From: Pseudoruegeria sp. SHC-113
GTDB taxonomy: Bacteria; Pseudomonadota; Alphaproteobacteria; Rhodobacterales; Rhodobacteraceae
Direction: 5' to 3'
DNA: 64,000 nt
Assembly: GCF_025376885.1 (NCBI RefSeq)
Contig: NZ_JAHUBR010000001.1
Coordinates: 2,108,001 to 2,172,000 of the forward strand
Below, one piece after another: positions 44,031 through 56,678 of this stretch (its first letter is position 1; every line of letters starts with the position of its first letter). Both the position numbers and the translations under genes were made by a program. The notes under the pieces were generated by a model. The model was not told the origin of the DNA. It saw only the letters and a program-made list of their open reading frames with translations, and did not search any database.

Positions 44031-45101
44031 TCAATCGTCCAGAACGTCCACCGGATCGCTGTCGTCTGAGTCGAACTCCAACCCATGCGCCGCTCGGATC
44101 TTGTCCTCGATCTCGATCGCAATGGGCGCGTTTTCCTTCAGAAAGGTCTTGGCGTTCTCACGCCCCTGCCCGATCCGCTGGTCGCCATAGGAGAACCAGG
44201 AGCCGGACTTGTCGACGACGCCGGCTTTCACGCCCAGATCAAGCAATTCGCCCGTCTTGGAGATCCCCTCGCCATACATGATGTCGAACTCGACCTGTTT
44301 GAACGGCGGCGCGACCTTGTTCTTCACCACTTTCACGCGGGTCTGGTTGCCCACGACCTCATCACGGTCCTTCACCGAACCGATGCGGCGGATATCGAGC
44401 CGGACGGAGGAGTAGAATTTCAGCGCGTTGCCGCCGGTGGTGGTTTCGGGGCTCCCAAACATCACGCCGATTTTCATCCGGATCTGGTTGATGAAAATCA
44501 CCATGCAGTTGGAACGCGCGATGGAGCCCGTCAGTTTGCGCATCGCCTGGCTCATCAGCCGGGCTTGGACGCCAACGGAGCTGTCGCCCATATCGCCTTC
44601 GAGTTCCGATTTCGGCGTCAGCGCAGCCACGGAGTCCACCACGACCATGCTCACCGCACCGGAGCGCACCAGCGTGTCGGTGATCTCAAGCGCCTGCTCG
44701 CCGGTGTCGGGCTGCGAAATCAGCAGTTCGTCCAGATCCACGCCCAGCTTCTTGGCGTATTGCGGATCGAGCGCATGCTCGGCGTCCACGAAGGCACAAA
44801 CGCCGCCTTTTTTCTGCTCTTCCGCCACGCAATGCAGCGTCAGCGTCGTCTTGCCCGAGCTTTCAGGCCCGTAGATCTCGATGATACGGCCCTTGGGCAG
44901 GCCGCCGATGCCAAGGGCGATATCCAGCCCGAGGGAGCCGGTGGAGGTCGCCTCGATCTCCTGGACCGCGCCTTCCTGGCCGAGCTTCATGATGGAGCCC
45001 TTGCCGAACTGGCGTTCGATCTGGGCCAAGGCCGAATCGAGGGCCTTCTGTTTGTCTGCGCTGCGTTTGTCTGTCATGCTCAAAAGATCTGCCGTCGCCA
45101 T
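44031..45101 (-). CDS. recA: Recombinase RecA
   Basis: 356 residues. Walker [14 protein letters not shown] (78-90), Walker [11 protein letters not shown]2 loop [16 protein letters not shown], acidic C-terminal tail ([13 protein letters not shown]). Central to recombination and the SOS response. ATG 45101 has AAGGGG upstream. A perfect LexA box precedes it by about 50 bases. Confidence 0.98.
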   Translation of the reverse strand: MATADLLSMTDKRSADKQKALDSALAQIERQFGKGSIMKLGQEGAVQEIEATSTGSLGLDIALGIGGLPKGRIIEIYGPESSGKTTLTLHCVAEEQKKGGVCAFVDAEHALDPQYAKKLGVDLDELLISQPDTGEQALEITDTLVRSGAVSMVVVDSVAALTPKSELEGDMGDSSVGVQARLMSQAMRKLTGSIARSNCMVIFINQIRMKIGVMFGSPETTTGGNALKFYSSVRLDIRRIGSVKDRDEVVGNQTRVKVVKNKVAPPFKQVEFDIMYGEGISKTGELLDLGVKAGVVDKSGSWFSYGDQRIGQGRENAKTFLKENAPIAIEIEDKIRAAHGLEFDSDDSDPVDVLDD

Positions 45102-45150
45102 TGTCTGACCCCTTATTCCACACCCGATCGCGGGCGGCAATTCCTGTTAT

Positions 45151-45165
45151 GTTCGCCTCTTGTTC
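45151..45165 (-). promoter_or_regulatory. LexA (SOS) box of recA
   Basis: GTTCGCCTCTTGTTC, a perfect GTTC-N7-GTTC, 50-64 bases upstream of the recA ATG. It is the internal standard for the boxes in front of the 40-residue peptide. Confidence 0.85.
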
Positions 45166-45293
45166 TCATATCTATGAGCACAAAGTGAGAACATTTCAAC
45201 TAAAATTTTCATCCCCATTAAGCCGCACGATGGGTTAAAGCTTGGTTTAAATGCAGCCGGTGTCTGCAAAAATCGTGAGGCGGAAGGGTAAGA

Positions 45294-45905
45294 ATGCTTG
45301 TTTTTAACAAGGAGAGGCTTGTGATCCTGTCGGTTCCCAAGACAGGCAGCACCGCGCTTCAGGCCGCGCTTGGAGATGCGGCCGATCTCATCGTGCGCGA
45401 TCCGCCCCTCCTGAAACACGCGCCGCTCTATCGCTACCACCGGTTTTTCAAACCCATGCTGGAAAAATTCTGCGGTCCGATGGAGCTTGTCGCCGTCATC
45501 CGTGAGCCGCTGGACTGGATGGGGAGCTGGTATCGCTACCGGGCGCGGCCCTATCTTTCGGGCACGGAGAACAGCACCGAAGAGATCGATTTCGGCACTT
45601 TCCTGACGGGTTACATGAGCGATCCGAAACCGCCCTATGCCGAGATCGGCGCGCAAAGCAAATTCGTGGCCCGCAAGGATGGTACGCCCGGCGTCGATCA
45701 CCTGTTTGCCTATGAGGAGCCGGAGCACTTGCAACGCTTCCTCGAAGAACGTCTGGAGCGCAGTCTCGTGACGGAACGGCTCAACGTGTCCCCGCCGCGC
45801 GTATTGGACGCCGAGGCCGAAGTGATCGCGCGGTTTCGCGAGCGCCACAAGGCCGAGTTCGATCTCTGGAACAGCGCGCGACGTGGCAATGGCGTTTCGG
45901 ATTGA
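45294..45905 (+). CDS. Sulfotransferase-family protein
   Basis: 203 residues. PAPS-binding loop SVPKTGSTALQ (13-23) and the 3'-phosphate motif VIREPLDWMGSWYRYR are sulfotransferase landmarks. Such small Rhodobacterales proteins are often mislabelled gamma-glutamyl kinase. Substrate unknown. Divergent from recA with about 190 bp shared. Confidence 0.75.
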   Translation: MLVFNKERLVILSVPKTGSTALQAALGDAADLIVRDPPLLKHAPLYRYHRFFKPMLEKFCGPMELVAVIREPLDWMGSWYRYRARPYLSGTENSTEEIDFGTFLTGYMSDPKPPYAEIGAQSKFVARKDGTPGVDHLFAYEEPEHLQRFLEERLERSLVTERLNVSPPRVLDAEAEVIARFRERHKAEFDLWNSARRGNGVSD

Positions 45906-45988
45906 GCTTGAATCGCGTCTTCGCTGCCTCTCCCTTCGGTCGAACGCGAAAAGCGATGCGCGATGTGTGAGGTTAAATCCAAAACGCT

Positions 45989-48322
45989 CTAATGCAACTG
46001 GCGGTGCACTGTCGCCGTCAGATCGTTGAGCGAGAACGGTTTGGGCAGGAACACCGAATTCGGGATCTGTTCATCGACTTCTGACAATTCGGCCTCCGCG
46101 TAGCCAGACACGAAAACCACCTTCACACCCGGCCGTTTCACGAGCGCTTCTCGAACCCAGGCAGGGCCGTTCTGCCCGGGCATGATCACATCGGACACGA
46201 AAACATCCACCTTAAGCGCCTCATCCGCGAGGATCCGCTTGGCGCTTTCGGCATCTTCCGCCTCCAGCACAGTATAACCGCGCAGACGCAGGGCCCGCGA
46301 GGCGAAGGCCCGCACCGGCTCTTCGTCCTCCACAAGCAAAACCACGCCCTGCTCCACCGGGCTGGCCGCTTTTTCACGCACCTCCGCCATGGCCGGCGCG
46401 ATCTCCGTCTCCAGTTCGGGGTCGACCGACGGCAGGTAGATCGAGAAACAGGCCCCCTGCCCGGGCGCGCTTTCCGCAAAGACAAATCCGCCGCTTTGCT
46501 TGATGATCCCGTAGACCGTAGACAAGCCGAGCCCGGTGCCCTCGCCTGTGGCCTTGCTGGTGAAAAACGGCTCAAACACCTTGTCGAGGTTTTCGGCTGG
46601 AATCCCAGTGCCGCTGTCGATCACGCGGATAATCGAGTAATTGCCCGGTGGAATTTCAGCGCGGCCCTTTTGCAGTGGTGCGCGGATCGTGCGGCTCGTC
46701 GTCTCGATGGCGATTGTGCCGCCGTCTGGCATGGCGTCGCGCGCGTTCACCACGAGGTTCATCATCACCTGTTCGATCTGGCGCACATCGGCCTTCACGA
46801 GGCCGACATCGGGATCGTGATTGAAACTCAGGCGCACTTTCTCACCCACCAGCCGGTTCAGCAGATGGGTCAGATCCGACAGGCACGCCCGCAGATCCAC
46901 TTTTTCCAGCCGCATCTTCTGCTTGCGCGAAAAGGCCAGAAGCTGGCCAACAAGGCTGGCCGCGCGGTTCGCGTTCTGGGCGATCTGTTCGAGGTCGGCG
47001 TAATCCGGATCATCCTTGGCGTGTTTGAGCAAAAGCAGATCGCAGTGGCCGGAAATCGCGGTGAGCAAGTTGTTGAAATCATGGGCAACCCCACCTGCCA
47101 ACTGGCCAATGGCCTGCATCTTCTGGCTCTGGACGAACTGCGCCTCCAGCGTTTTCAGCTCTGTAGCGTCGTTGAGCACGATTAGCCGAAGCCCTTCGCG
47201 TTCCGCCGCCGCGATGGTGGCATGAACAAACCGCTCCTCCGGCACATTCGCGATCTTCAGAAGCTCGGCCTTCTGCCGCTCACTGGGGCGGGAGGCCGTG
47301 GCCACCCAATCCGCCATCGGGCGAACGACTCCCTTCAACAGATCCTCAAGCGCCGGTTTCGCGCGGAGGCTCTGCGGCAGCAGTGCGCGCGCGCGCCGGT
47401 TCATATGGGCAACATTGCCCTGCGCATCCAGAAGCAGGGCCGCCACCGGAAGCAGTTCCACATCCACCGAGCGCAGGGGCTCGCCTTCGGGCGCGGTATC
47501 GCCCGGTGGCAGAAAATACACCTCCTGCCGGTTTCCCGCGCCTTCAATACGCAGCACATCCACCCAGAGCGGGCCATCCTGACCGTGGATCCGGCAGCGC
47601 CCGGAGGCCTCTGCCGCATCGGCGTCCAGAAGCTCTGAAAGCCCGCGCACACGGCGGCCAACGATGCGCCGCATGGCTTCGTTCATGAACAGGATCGTGC
47701 CCTTGCCGCTGGCCATGAGCATTGGAAGCGCGATCCCATCGGTGCCCTGCCCGTTGGCATGAGTTGCAAAAACATCCTCGAACCGCCAGAGGAACCCTTC
47801 CTCCGCCAGCCGGTGCACCATGAGCCGCATGTGGCCCTTGCGCGTCACCACATCCTCGCGCGCGCTGCCTTCGGCCTGGGCCTTTTTATGTAAGGCCTGC
47901 ATCACATGTTCGGGCCGCGCGAAAACGGCGCGGAAGATGCTGGAGAGCGGCTTGCCGAGGGCGAGCGGATAAAGCGCCTGCGCGGCCGCATTGCCATGGC
48001 GCACGGCCCCATCCACATCCGTCACGAAGCTGGGGGCCGCGTCATGCTCGATGAAGGCGGCGATGATAGCGAGCTGGCTTTTCTGCTGGCGTGATTGCCG
48101 CAAGCTGGAAATCAGAACGACCAAAACCGCCCCAAGCATCGAAAGCCCGATCGCGGCAAGCGGCACGCGCAGTTGACCCGCAGGGGCCTGCCAGGCCGCC
48201 ACCACGAAGAGCGCGGCCAGAACGAGCAGCACGGAGACCCGCGCGCCCTTGAGGGCCGCAGGCGGGGCGGCGGGCACCGGCTGGTGCGAAACCTGCTGGG
48301 GGGGATTGGCCGAATCTGACAC
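45989..48322 (-). CDS. cckA: Hybrid histidine kinase CckA
   Basis: 777 residues. Two N-terminal membrane spans (about 30-45 and 52-72), PAS-like domains, H-box [14 protein letters not shown] with H414, HATPase ([46 protein letters not shown]), and a receiver with D711 (FVSDVIMPG). Start of the CckA-ChpT-CtrA phosphorelay. Downstream of the rsmB-like gene on the same strand. Confidence 0.94.
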   Translation of the reverse strand: MSDSANPPQQVSHQPVPAAPPAALKGARVSVLLVLAALFVVAAWQAPAGQLRVPLAAIGLSMLGAVLVVLISSLRQSRQQKSQLAIIAAFIEHDAAPSFVTDVDGAVRHGNAAAQALYPLALGKPLSSIFRAVFARPEHVMQALHKKAQAEGSAREDVVTRKGHMRLMVHRLAEEGFLWRFEDVFATHANGQGTDGIALPMLMASGKGTILFMNEAMRRIVGRRVRGLSELLDADAAEASGRCRIHGQDGPLWVDVLRIEGAGNRQEVYFLPPGDTAPEGEPLRSVDVELLPVAALLLDAQGNVAHMNRRARALLPQSLRAKPALEDLLKGVVRPMADWVATASRPSERQKAELLKIANVPEERFVHATIAAAEREGLRLIVLNDATELKTLEAQFVQSQKMQAIGQLAGGVAHDFNNLLTAISGHCDLLLLKHAKDDPDYADLEQIAQNANRAASLVGQLLAFSRKQKMRLEKVDLRACLSDLTHLLNRLVGEKVRLSFNHDPDVGLVKADVRQIEQVMMNLVVNARDAMPDGGTIAIETTSRTIRAPLQKGRAEIPPGNYSIIRVIDSGTGIPAENLDKVFEPFFTSKATGEGTGLGLSTVYGIIKQSGGFVFAESAPGQGACFSIYLPSVDPELETEIAPAMAEVREKAASPVEQGVVLLVEDEEPVRAFASRALRLRGYTVLEAEDAESAKRILADEALKVDVFVSDVIMPGQNGPAWVREALVKRPGVKVVFVSGYAEAELSEVDEQIPNSVFLPKPFSLNDLTATVHRQLH

Positions 48323-48425
48323 GTTTGCTCCGCTTTTCCCGCGCCGTTCGAGGCGCTCGCCCCATATCAGGCAAAAAGCGTTAAGCGTTGCTTAAGCAAG
48401 CCGGGGAAAGGGACAATGCGAAGCG

Positions 48426-49598
48426 TTATTTGCGGCGCAGCACCGCCAGAAAGAAGCCGTCGCCCCCTTCAAGCGGGGTGAGGCTCAGGCTGTTTTCAAG
48501 CTGCCAGTCCGGCTGCGCCTTGCAGAATCGCGCCACCTGTTCGGCGTTTTCCTCGGCCAGCAGCGAGCAGGTGGCATAGGCCAGCGTGCCGCCGGGCTTC
48601 ACGAGTTGCGCGCAGTCCAGCAAGATACCGGCCTGCACTTCAAGAAGCGCCTGTAAGTCATTCTCGAAAAAGCGCCATTTCGCATCGGGCGACCGCCGCC
48701 ATGCGCCTGTGCCACTGCAGGGCGCATCCGCCAGAACCAGATCGAATGGCGCAGACTCTGAAAGCGCCTGCCGCGTGGCGGTGCCAATCTGAACGCCCGC
48801 ACGCGCCGCGCGCGCGGGCAGATCCCTCATACGCGCGGTACTCACATCATGCGCCGTGTATTGCGCCTTGCAGCGCGCCGCCATGGCGAGGCTCTTGCCG
48901 CCGCCGCCAGCGCAGAAATCCAGCACGCGCCCGCCGTCCGGCAAAGGCAGCGCGTCCACCAGCGCCTGAGAGCCGGCATCCTGCAACTCCACCCCGCCGC
49001 TTTGATAGGCTTTGCTCGCCTGCACACGGCGGGCGTTCTCCGTCACCTCAAGCGCCGTCGGGGACAGCGGGTGGCTGCGGGTCTCGACCCCTTCCGAAAG
49101 CAAGGCTTCCTGAGCCTTTTCAACGCTCTGCCGCGCGATATTCACGCGCAGAAACACCGGCGCGCGGTGGCGAAGGGCTTCGGCAATCGGCGCGGCCGTC
49201 TTCCCGTGGGCGGCCTCAAAGCGGGGCCAAACCCAATCCGGAAGATCGCGTGCTTCGCTTTCGGGCAGATCCGCTCGATCCGGTAGCCGCGCAGCTTCGC
49301 CGCCCGTGAGCGGCGCGGGGGCGTGGCCTTCGCCGGTAAACACCTCCTCCAAAGGCTGATCGGCGCTGCGCAACGCCCCGATCAGCAGCCCGCGCCCGCT
49401 CATCGCTCCGCCGAGCCAGGCGAAGGAGCGTTTGCAGCGCAGCGCGTCAAAGACGTGATCGCGCACGGCGGCGCGATCCTTGGAGCCGGCAAAGCGGCTG
49501 CCACGCGCCCAGCCGGTGAGCGCTTTTTCAGCCGGCACACCATCGAGAACCTGATCGAGGATCCCGATGGCGGCGGCGATGCGGGCGGCGGGCGTCAT
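48426..49598 (-). CDS. RsmB/NOP-family RNA (cytosine-5) methyltransferase
   Basis: 390 residues. RNA-binding N-terminal NusB-like part, SAM motif VLDFCAGGGGKSLAMAA, catalytic DAPCSGTGAWRRSPDAKW and second cysteine in YATCSLLAEEN. Methylates rRNA. Ends the guaB-rsmB transcription order, with guaB 9 bases upstream. Confidence 0.9.
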   Translation of the reverse strand: MTPAARIAAAIGILDQVLDGVPAEKALTGWARGSRFAGSKDRAAVRDHVFDALRCKRSFAWLGGAMSGRGLLIGALRSADQPLEEVFTGEGHAPAPLTGGEAARLPDRADLPESEARDLPDWVWPRFEAAHGKTAAPIAEALRHRAPVFLRVNIARQSVEKAQEALLSEGVETRSHPLSPTALEVTENARRVQASKAYQSGGVELQDAGSQALVDALPLPDGGRVLDFCAGGGGKSLAMAARCKAQYTAHDVSTARMRDLPARAARAGVQIGTATRQALSESAPFDLVLADAPCSGTGAWRRSPDAKWRFFENDLQALLEVQAGILLDCAQLVKPGGTLAYATCSLLAEENAEQVARFCKAQPDWQLENSLSLTPLEGGDGFFLAVLRRK

Positions 49599-49607
49599 GC
49601 GCGTGCC

Positions 49608-52144
<2,537 letters not shown>

Positions 52145-52147
52145 GCG

Positions 52148-53896
52148 ATGCGCGAGGCCAAGGCGCACCGAAGCTTGCGCCCGCTTGCCTTCCTGCTGGC
52201 CGGGCTTCTGGTGCTGGCGCTTGTCTTCTTTGGCGCGGCGCGGATCCTGAAAGCCAATGAGCAGGCCCGCGCCGCCGCGCGGCTGTCGCTCTATCACACC
52301 ACGCTCTCGGAGGCGCTGGGGCGCTACAGCCACCTGCCCTTCTTGCTCGCCCGTGATCCTTTCGTGCAGCGCGGCACCGCCGGGATCGGCCTTGCAGCGC
52401 TGAACCGGCGGCTGGCAGAATTTGCCGAGCGCACCGATCTGGAGGCGATCTACGTGATGGATCCGAACGGGCTCACCATCGCGGCGTCCAACTACGCCGA
52501 ACCCGTCACTTTCATCGGCAAAAGCTACGCCTTTCGCCCCTATTTCACCGAGGCCCGCGCGGGCGGCGCAGGCGAGTTCTTCGCCATCGGCGTCACCACG
52601 GGGCGGCCCGGTTATTTCCTCACCGAGCCCGTGCGCAACGAGGCGGGCGACATCACCGGCGTGATTGCCATCAAGGTCGACATCGCGCCGCTGGCCCGGC
52701 TCTGGGCCGATGGCGGAGAGACGCTCTTTGTCTCCAACCCCGACGGCGTGGTGATCCTCGCCTCCAACCCTGACTGGCAATACCGCACGCTGGCCCCCCT
52801 GCCCGAGTCCCGCCGCGCCGAGATCGCCAATGCGCGGCAATTCGCGGGCGAGCCGCTCGCGCCGCTGGGCTGGCAGGCCGTGGGCGCGGATGTGGCGCGG
52901 CTCGACGGGGTGCGCTACCTGCAGTCTGCCGCCCCGCTGGGCACGCTCGACTGGCGGCTAAACTACCTCGCGCCGGAGCGCGCGATCTGGGCCGGGGCCT
53001 TCGTGGCCTCCGGCGCGGCTGCTGTGCTCCTGCTGATCGTCACCGCGCTGGCGCTTTACTGGCGCGCGCGGCGCATTCGCACCGCGCTTGAGGCCTCGCA
53101 AGCCGACCGGCGCATCCTGCGCGCCACCAATGCCGCCTTGGAGCATGAAATCGAGGAACGCCGCGCCGCCGAAGTGCGCGCCGCCAAGGCGCAGGCCGAA
53201 CTGGCACAAGCCTCCAAGATGGCCGCGCTGGGCCAGCTTTCGGCCTCCGTGACCCATGAGTTGGGCCAGCCGCTCTCCGCGATGCGCAATTTCCTCGTGG
53301 CGGCCGAGTTTGGCGCAAGCGAGAAGGAAACCCGCCTGCTGTGCCGGCTCGCTAGCCTCGTGGCGCGAATGGAAGCCATCACCCGCGAGTTGCGCTTCTT
53401 CGCCCGCCCCGGCAAGGATGCGCTGGCGGATGTGGCCTTGCGCGACGTGGCACAAGGCGCGCTCGAGATGGTGGAGGCCGATGCCAAGCTCGCCGGCGTG
53501 CGGCTTGTGATAGCTGAGGCCCACAAAGGGCTCACCGTGCGCGGCGACAGGCTGCGGCTGGAACAGGTGCTGGTGAACCTCCTGCGCAATGCGCTTGCGG
53601 CCAATGGCGAAACCGGCGGCACGCTGATCACGATCACGCTGGATCGCGCGGATGCGCAAGCCAGCGTTGCGGTGGCCGATCAGGGCCCCGGCCTTGGTGG
53701 AACGCCGCTTGCGCAGCTGCAGGAGCCCTTCCACACCACCCGCGCTTCCGGCGAGGGCATGGGGCTTGGGCTTGCCATTTCCACCGCGATCCTGAAAGAG
53801 CACGACGGCTGGCTGCGCGCCGAGGATGGTGCGCAAGGCGGGGCGGTGTTCAGCTTTGGCATGCCCGTGGCGGATGCGAAAGGATTGGCGGCATGA
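52148..53896 (+). CDS. dctB: C4-dicarboxylate sensor histidine kinase DctB
   Basis: 582 residues. Two membrane spans (about 10-32 and 282-303) flank a periplasmic double-Cache domain (YVMDPNGLTIAASNY, FIGKSYAFRPYF, GRPGYFLTEPV). A coiled coil and H-box SASVTHELGQPLSAM with H370 follow, then N, G1 and G2 boxes (LLRNALAANGETGG, DQGPGLGG, GMGLGLAIS). Senses succinate, malate or fumarate in other bacteria. Overlaps dctD by 4 bases. Confidence 0.93.
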   Translation: MREAKAHRSLRPLAFLLAGLLVLALVFFGAARILKANEQARAAARLSLYHTTLSEALGRYSHLPFLLARDPFVQRGTAGIGLAALNRRLAEFAERTDLEAIYVMDPNGLTIAASNYAEPVTFIGKSYAFRPYFTEARAGGAGEFFAIGVTTGRPGYFLTEPVRNEAGDITGVIAIKVDIAPLARLWADGGETLFVSNPDGVVILASNPDWQYRTLAPLPESRRAEIANARQFAGEPLAPLGWQAVGADVARLDGVRYLQSAAPLGTLDWRLNYLAPERAIWAGAFVASGAAAVLLLIVTALALYWRARRIRTALEASQADRRILRATNAALEHEIEERRAAEVRAAKAQAELAQASKMAALGQLSASVTHELGQPLSAMRNFLVAAEFGASEKETRLLCRLASLVARMEAITRELRFFARPGKDALADVALRDVAQGALEMVEADAKLAGVRLVIAEAHKGLTVRGDRLRLEQVLVNLLRNALAANGETGGTLITITLDRADAQASVAVADQGPGLGGTPLAQLQEPFHTTRASGEGMGLGLAISTAILKEHDGWLRAEDGAQGGAVFSFGMPVADAKGLAA

Positions 53897-55242
53897 GTAC
53901 GGAGCGGCTGAAGGCCCTCGTGGTGGATGATGACCGCAACATGCGGGAATCCCTCGTGGAATTGCTGGAAAGCGCAGGCTGGCAGGCCGAGGGGCTCTCC
54001 TCGGCGCGCCATGTGGCCGAGGCGCTTTCGCGCGCCACGCCCGATGCCATCGTTTCGGATGTGCGCATGCCCGGCATGAGCGGGCTGGAGCTTCTGGACA
54101 GCGTCACCGCCCAAGGCGGCCCGCCGGTGATCTTGATCTCGGCCCATGGCGATATTCCGATGGCGGTGGAGGCCATTCAGGCCGGGGCCTATACGTTTCT
54201 GGAAAAGCCCTTTGACCCGCGTCGTCTGCTCTCGGCCCTATCGCACGCGGCAGAGCAGCGGCGGCTCAAGCTCGGCACCGCGCGGCTGAAGGCCCGGCTC
54301 GCGCGGCTCTCGGGGCTGGACCGCATCCTGCTTGGCCAATCCCCCGCCATGATCGCCCTGCGTGACATGGTGCAGGATCTGGCCGAGACGCCCACCACCG
54401 TGCTGCTGCATGGCGAGACCGGCACCGGCAAGGATCTGGTGGCCCATGCGCTGCATGATCTTTCGCCGCGCTCGGATGCCCCTTTCATGGCGCTCTCCTG
54501 CGCCACGCTGCCGGCGGATCATTTCGAGGCCACGCTCTTTGGCCGCGCCGGCCAGCCCGGCCTTCTGGCGCGGGCCCATGGTGGCACGCTGTTTCTGGAC
54601 GAGGTGGCCGCCTGCCCGCCGGATGCGCAGTCCAAACTGCTGCGCGTGATCGAGACTCGTGAATTCCGCACTCTGGACGATCCCACGCCGAGCCACGTGG
54701 ATTTCCGCCTGCTTTCGGCCACCAATGAGGATCTCGATGCGGCCGTTCACGAGGGGCGCTTCCGGGGCGATCTGCTCTATCGCATCAACACGATGGTGCT
54801 GCGCCTGCCTGCCCTGCGCGAGCGCGCGGAAGACATCGCACTTCTGTTTGCCCATTTCACTGCGCTCTATGCTGCGCAGTTTGAGGCTGAACCGCCGGAG
54901 CTTGCCCCCGCCGACATGGCCGCTCTTCTGGCCCACGGCTGGCCCGGAAATGTGCGCGAGCTGCGCAATGTGGCGGAGCGTTTCGTGCTCGCGCTCAGGC
55001 GCGGGCCCGTAAGCCTGTCCGAGGTGATCTCGGCGCAAGGCAGCGCCCTGCCCGCCGCGCCCAGCACCCTGCGCGAAGCAGTGGCGGCCTTTGAGCGAGA
55101 ACTGATCGCCAAGGCGCTGAAAGCCCATGCCGGGCGAATGGATGACGTTGCCGAAGCGCTGGGGATCGGGCGGCGGACGCTGAACGAGAAGATCGTGAAG
55201 CTGGGGCTGAACAAGGACGCAGTGCTGGTGGAGAACGGGTAG
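53893..55242 (+). CDS. dctD: DctD-like response regulator without the GAFTGA loop
   Basis: 449 residues. Receiver with D56 (IVSDVRMPG), AAA+ domain with Walker A GETGTGKD (174-181) and Walker B GTLFLDE (231-237), and a Fis-type HTH at the C-terminus (GRMDDVAEALGIGRRTLNEKI). Between them the usual ELFGHEKGAFTGA segment is replaced by ATLFGRAGQPGLLARAHGG (213-231). The L1 loop that touches sigma-54 is therefore deleted. R. capsulatus NtrC, which lacks the same motif, activates sigma-70 promoters; this protein may act similarly. Confidence 0.9.
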   Translation: MSTERLKALVVDDDRNMRESLVELLESAGWQAEGLSSARHVAEALSRATPDAIVSDVRMPGMSGLELLDSVTAQGGPPVILISAHGDIPMAVEAIQAGAYTFLEKPFDPRRLLSALSHAAEQRRLKLGTARLKARLARLSGLDRILLGQSPAMIALRDMVQDLAETPTTVLLHGETGTGKDLVAHALHDLSPRSDAPFMALSCATLPADHFEATLFGRAGQPGLLARAHGGTLFLDEVAACPPDAQSKLLRVIETREFRTLDDPTPSHVDFRLLSATNEDLDAAVHEGRFRGDLLYRINTMVLRLPALRERAEDIALLFAHFTALYAAQFEAEPPELAPADMAALLAHGWPGNVRELRNVAERFVLALRRGPVSLSEVISAQGSALPAAPSTLREAVAAFERELIAKALKAHAGRMDDVAEALGIGRRTLNEKIVKLGLNKDAVLVENG

Positions 55243-55588
55243 GCACTTTGAGCGCAACGGTAGCGCCGTCCCGAGGGGGGCGCAGTCGCGCCGCCCCGTT
55301 TTGCCGGAGGCAAACCTATGGTTTGACGGGGCGGGACGGCGCGGCCCGACAGTGCCTGTCGGGCAAGGACTTTGCTTCCCAATCACACCGCTATCAGCCT
55401 ATGCGCTCACCCGGCGGCACGCTTGGAAGACCCCACCCACGGCCGGGCCCTGCCCTTCGTTCTATGCTCTGCGGATTTCCGCAGGCCCTGCGGACTTCCG
55501 CAGGCGATTTTCTTCATTGGCGCAAATTCCCAAGCCTCCTACACTCCTCTCCGGAACGATCAAAGAACCTGTTTCTGGGAGGAAACCA
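55243..55588. other. Regulatory intergenic region dctD-dctP
   Basis: 346 bases without a gene. Contents: a compound hairpin (GCCGCCCCGT ... ACGGGGCGG with inner TTTGCC-GGA-GGCAAA, about 55288-55330), a second hairpin CCCGACAG-TGC-CTGTCGGG (55345-55363), and two tandem palindromes (55469-55503). No -24/-12 sigma-54 promoter was found by eye. Confidence 0.6.
55469..55503. promoter_or_regulatory. Two tandem palindromes upstream of dctP
   Basis: CTGCGGATTTCCGCAG (55469-55484) and CTGCGGACTTCCGCAG (55488-55503), nearly identical and starting 19 bases apart, about two helical turns. They lie 86-120 bases before dctP and are plausible operator sites for DctD. Confidence 0.6.
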
Positions 55589-56593
55589 ATGAATAAATTC
55601 CTTGGCCAAGCTGCCATCGCTGCCCTTGCCGTGTCCTTCGCCGGTGAGGCCATGGCCACCGAGTGGAATGTCTCCGTCTGGGGCAAGCGCCGCGCGTTCA
55701 CCGAGCACGTGGAGAAACTGGCCGAACTCGTAAGCGAGAAGACCGGTGGCGAGTTCACCATGAACATCTCCTACGGCGGGCTCTCCAAGAACACCGAGAA
55801 CCTTGACGGCATCTCCATCGGCGCCTTCGAGATGGCTCAGTTCTGCGCCGGCTACCACCGCGACAAGAACCCGTCCATCACCGTGCTGGAACTGCCCTTC
55901 CTTGGCGTTTCCAGCCTCGAGGAAGAGCGCAAGATCAGCCAGGCGCTATATGCCCACCCGGCCGCACAGGCCGATCTGGCCCGCTGGAACGCCACGCTGC
56001 TGATGCCCTCGCCGCTGCCGCAGTACAACCTCGTGGGTGTGGGCGATGCGCCCGCCACGCTCGCCGACTTCAACGGCATGGCCATGCGCGCCACCGGCGG
56101 CATCGGTCAGGCGATGGAAAAGGTCGGCGGTGTTCCGACGTCCATGTCCGCCACCGAAGTGCGTCAGGCACTGGACAGCGGCGTTGTGACGGCCGTCTCC
56201 TTCGCTCCGCACGCGCATATGTCCTTCGGCACCATCGAAAGCGGCAAGTGGTGGACGACGAACCTGAACCCCGGCACTGTGAACTGCCCGGTTGTGGTGA
56301 ACACCGACGCCCTGAACGCGCTGACGGATGCGGAGCGTGAAGCGCTGCTCTCCAGCGTGGACGAGGCTCTGGATCACTACATCACCTATTACAACGAGCA
56401 GACCATGGCCAAATGGGGCCCGGCGCTGCAGGAGCGTGGCATCACCGAAGTCACCTTCTCCGATGAAGAACTCGCCGCTTTCCGCGAGGCCGCCGCTGGC
56501 CCCGTGGCCATGGCATGGGTTGAGGAAAACAATGCCCGCGGTCTGCCTGCGCAGGAGCTTCTCGACTTCGTCACCGGCATGATCGGCCAATAA
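55589..56593 (+). CDS. dctP: TRAP transporter substrate-binding protein DctP
   Basis: 334 residues with a signal peptide (MNKFLGQAAIAALAVSF, cleavage after AMA). Family blocks are GGLSKNTENLDGISIGAFEMAQ, MRATGGIGQAMEKVGGVP and GVVTAVSFAPHA. Exceptionally good GGGAGG site. Periplasmic receptor for a C4-dicarboxylate or other organic acid; ligand not certain. Followed by a terminator-like attenuator. Confidence 0.9.
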   Translation: MNKFLGQAAIAALAVSFAGEAMATEWNVSVWGKRRAFTEHVEKLAELVSEKTGGEFTMNISYGGLSKNTENLDGISIGAFEMAQFCAGYHRDKNPSITVLELPFLGVSSLEEERKISQALYAHPAAQADLARWNATLLMPSPLPQYNLVGVGDAPATLADFNGMAMRATGGIGQAMEKVGGVPTSMSATEVRQALDSGVVTAVSFAPHAHMSFGTIESGKWWTTNLNPGTVNCPVVVNTDALNALTDAEREALLSSVDEALDHYITYYNEQTMAKWGPALQERGITEVTFSDEELAAFREAAAGPVAMAWVEENNARGLPAQELLDFVTGMIGQ

Positions 56594-56612
56594 GGTGACC
56601 ACCTGACACCCA

Positions 56613-56652
56613 AAGCCGCCGCGCCCAGAAATCGCGGCGGCTTCCTTTTTTC
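56613..56652 (+). terminator. Attenuator between dctP and dctQ
   Basis: AAGCCGCCGCG ... CGCGGCGGCTT then CCTTTTTT. It probably lowers permease expression relative to the binding protein. Confidence 0.8.
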
Positions 56653-56678
56653 TGGCTCACATTTTTGGGGAGAGCACC

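Noticed and set aside
55243-55588. Sigma-54 promoter upstream of dctP
   Set aside because: TGGC and GC elements with the required 10-base spacing were looked for and not found.
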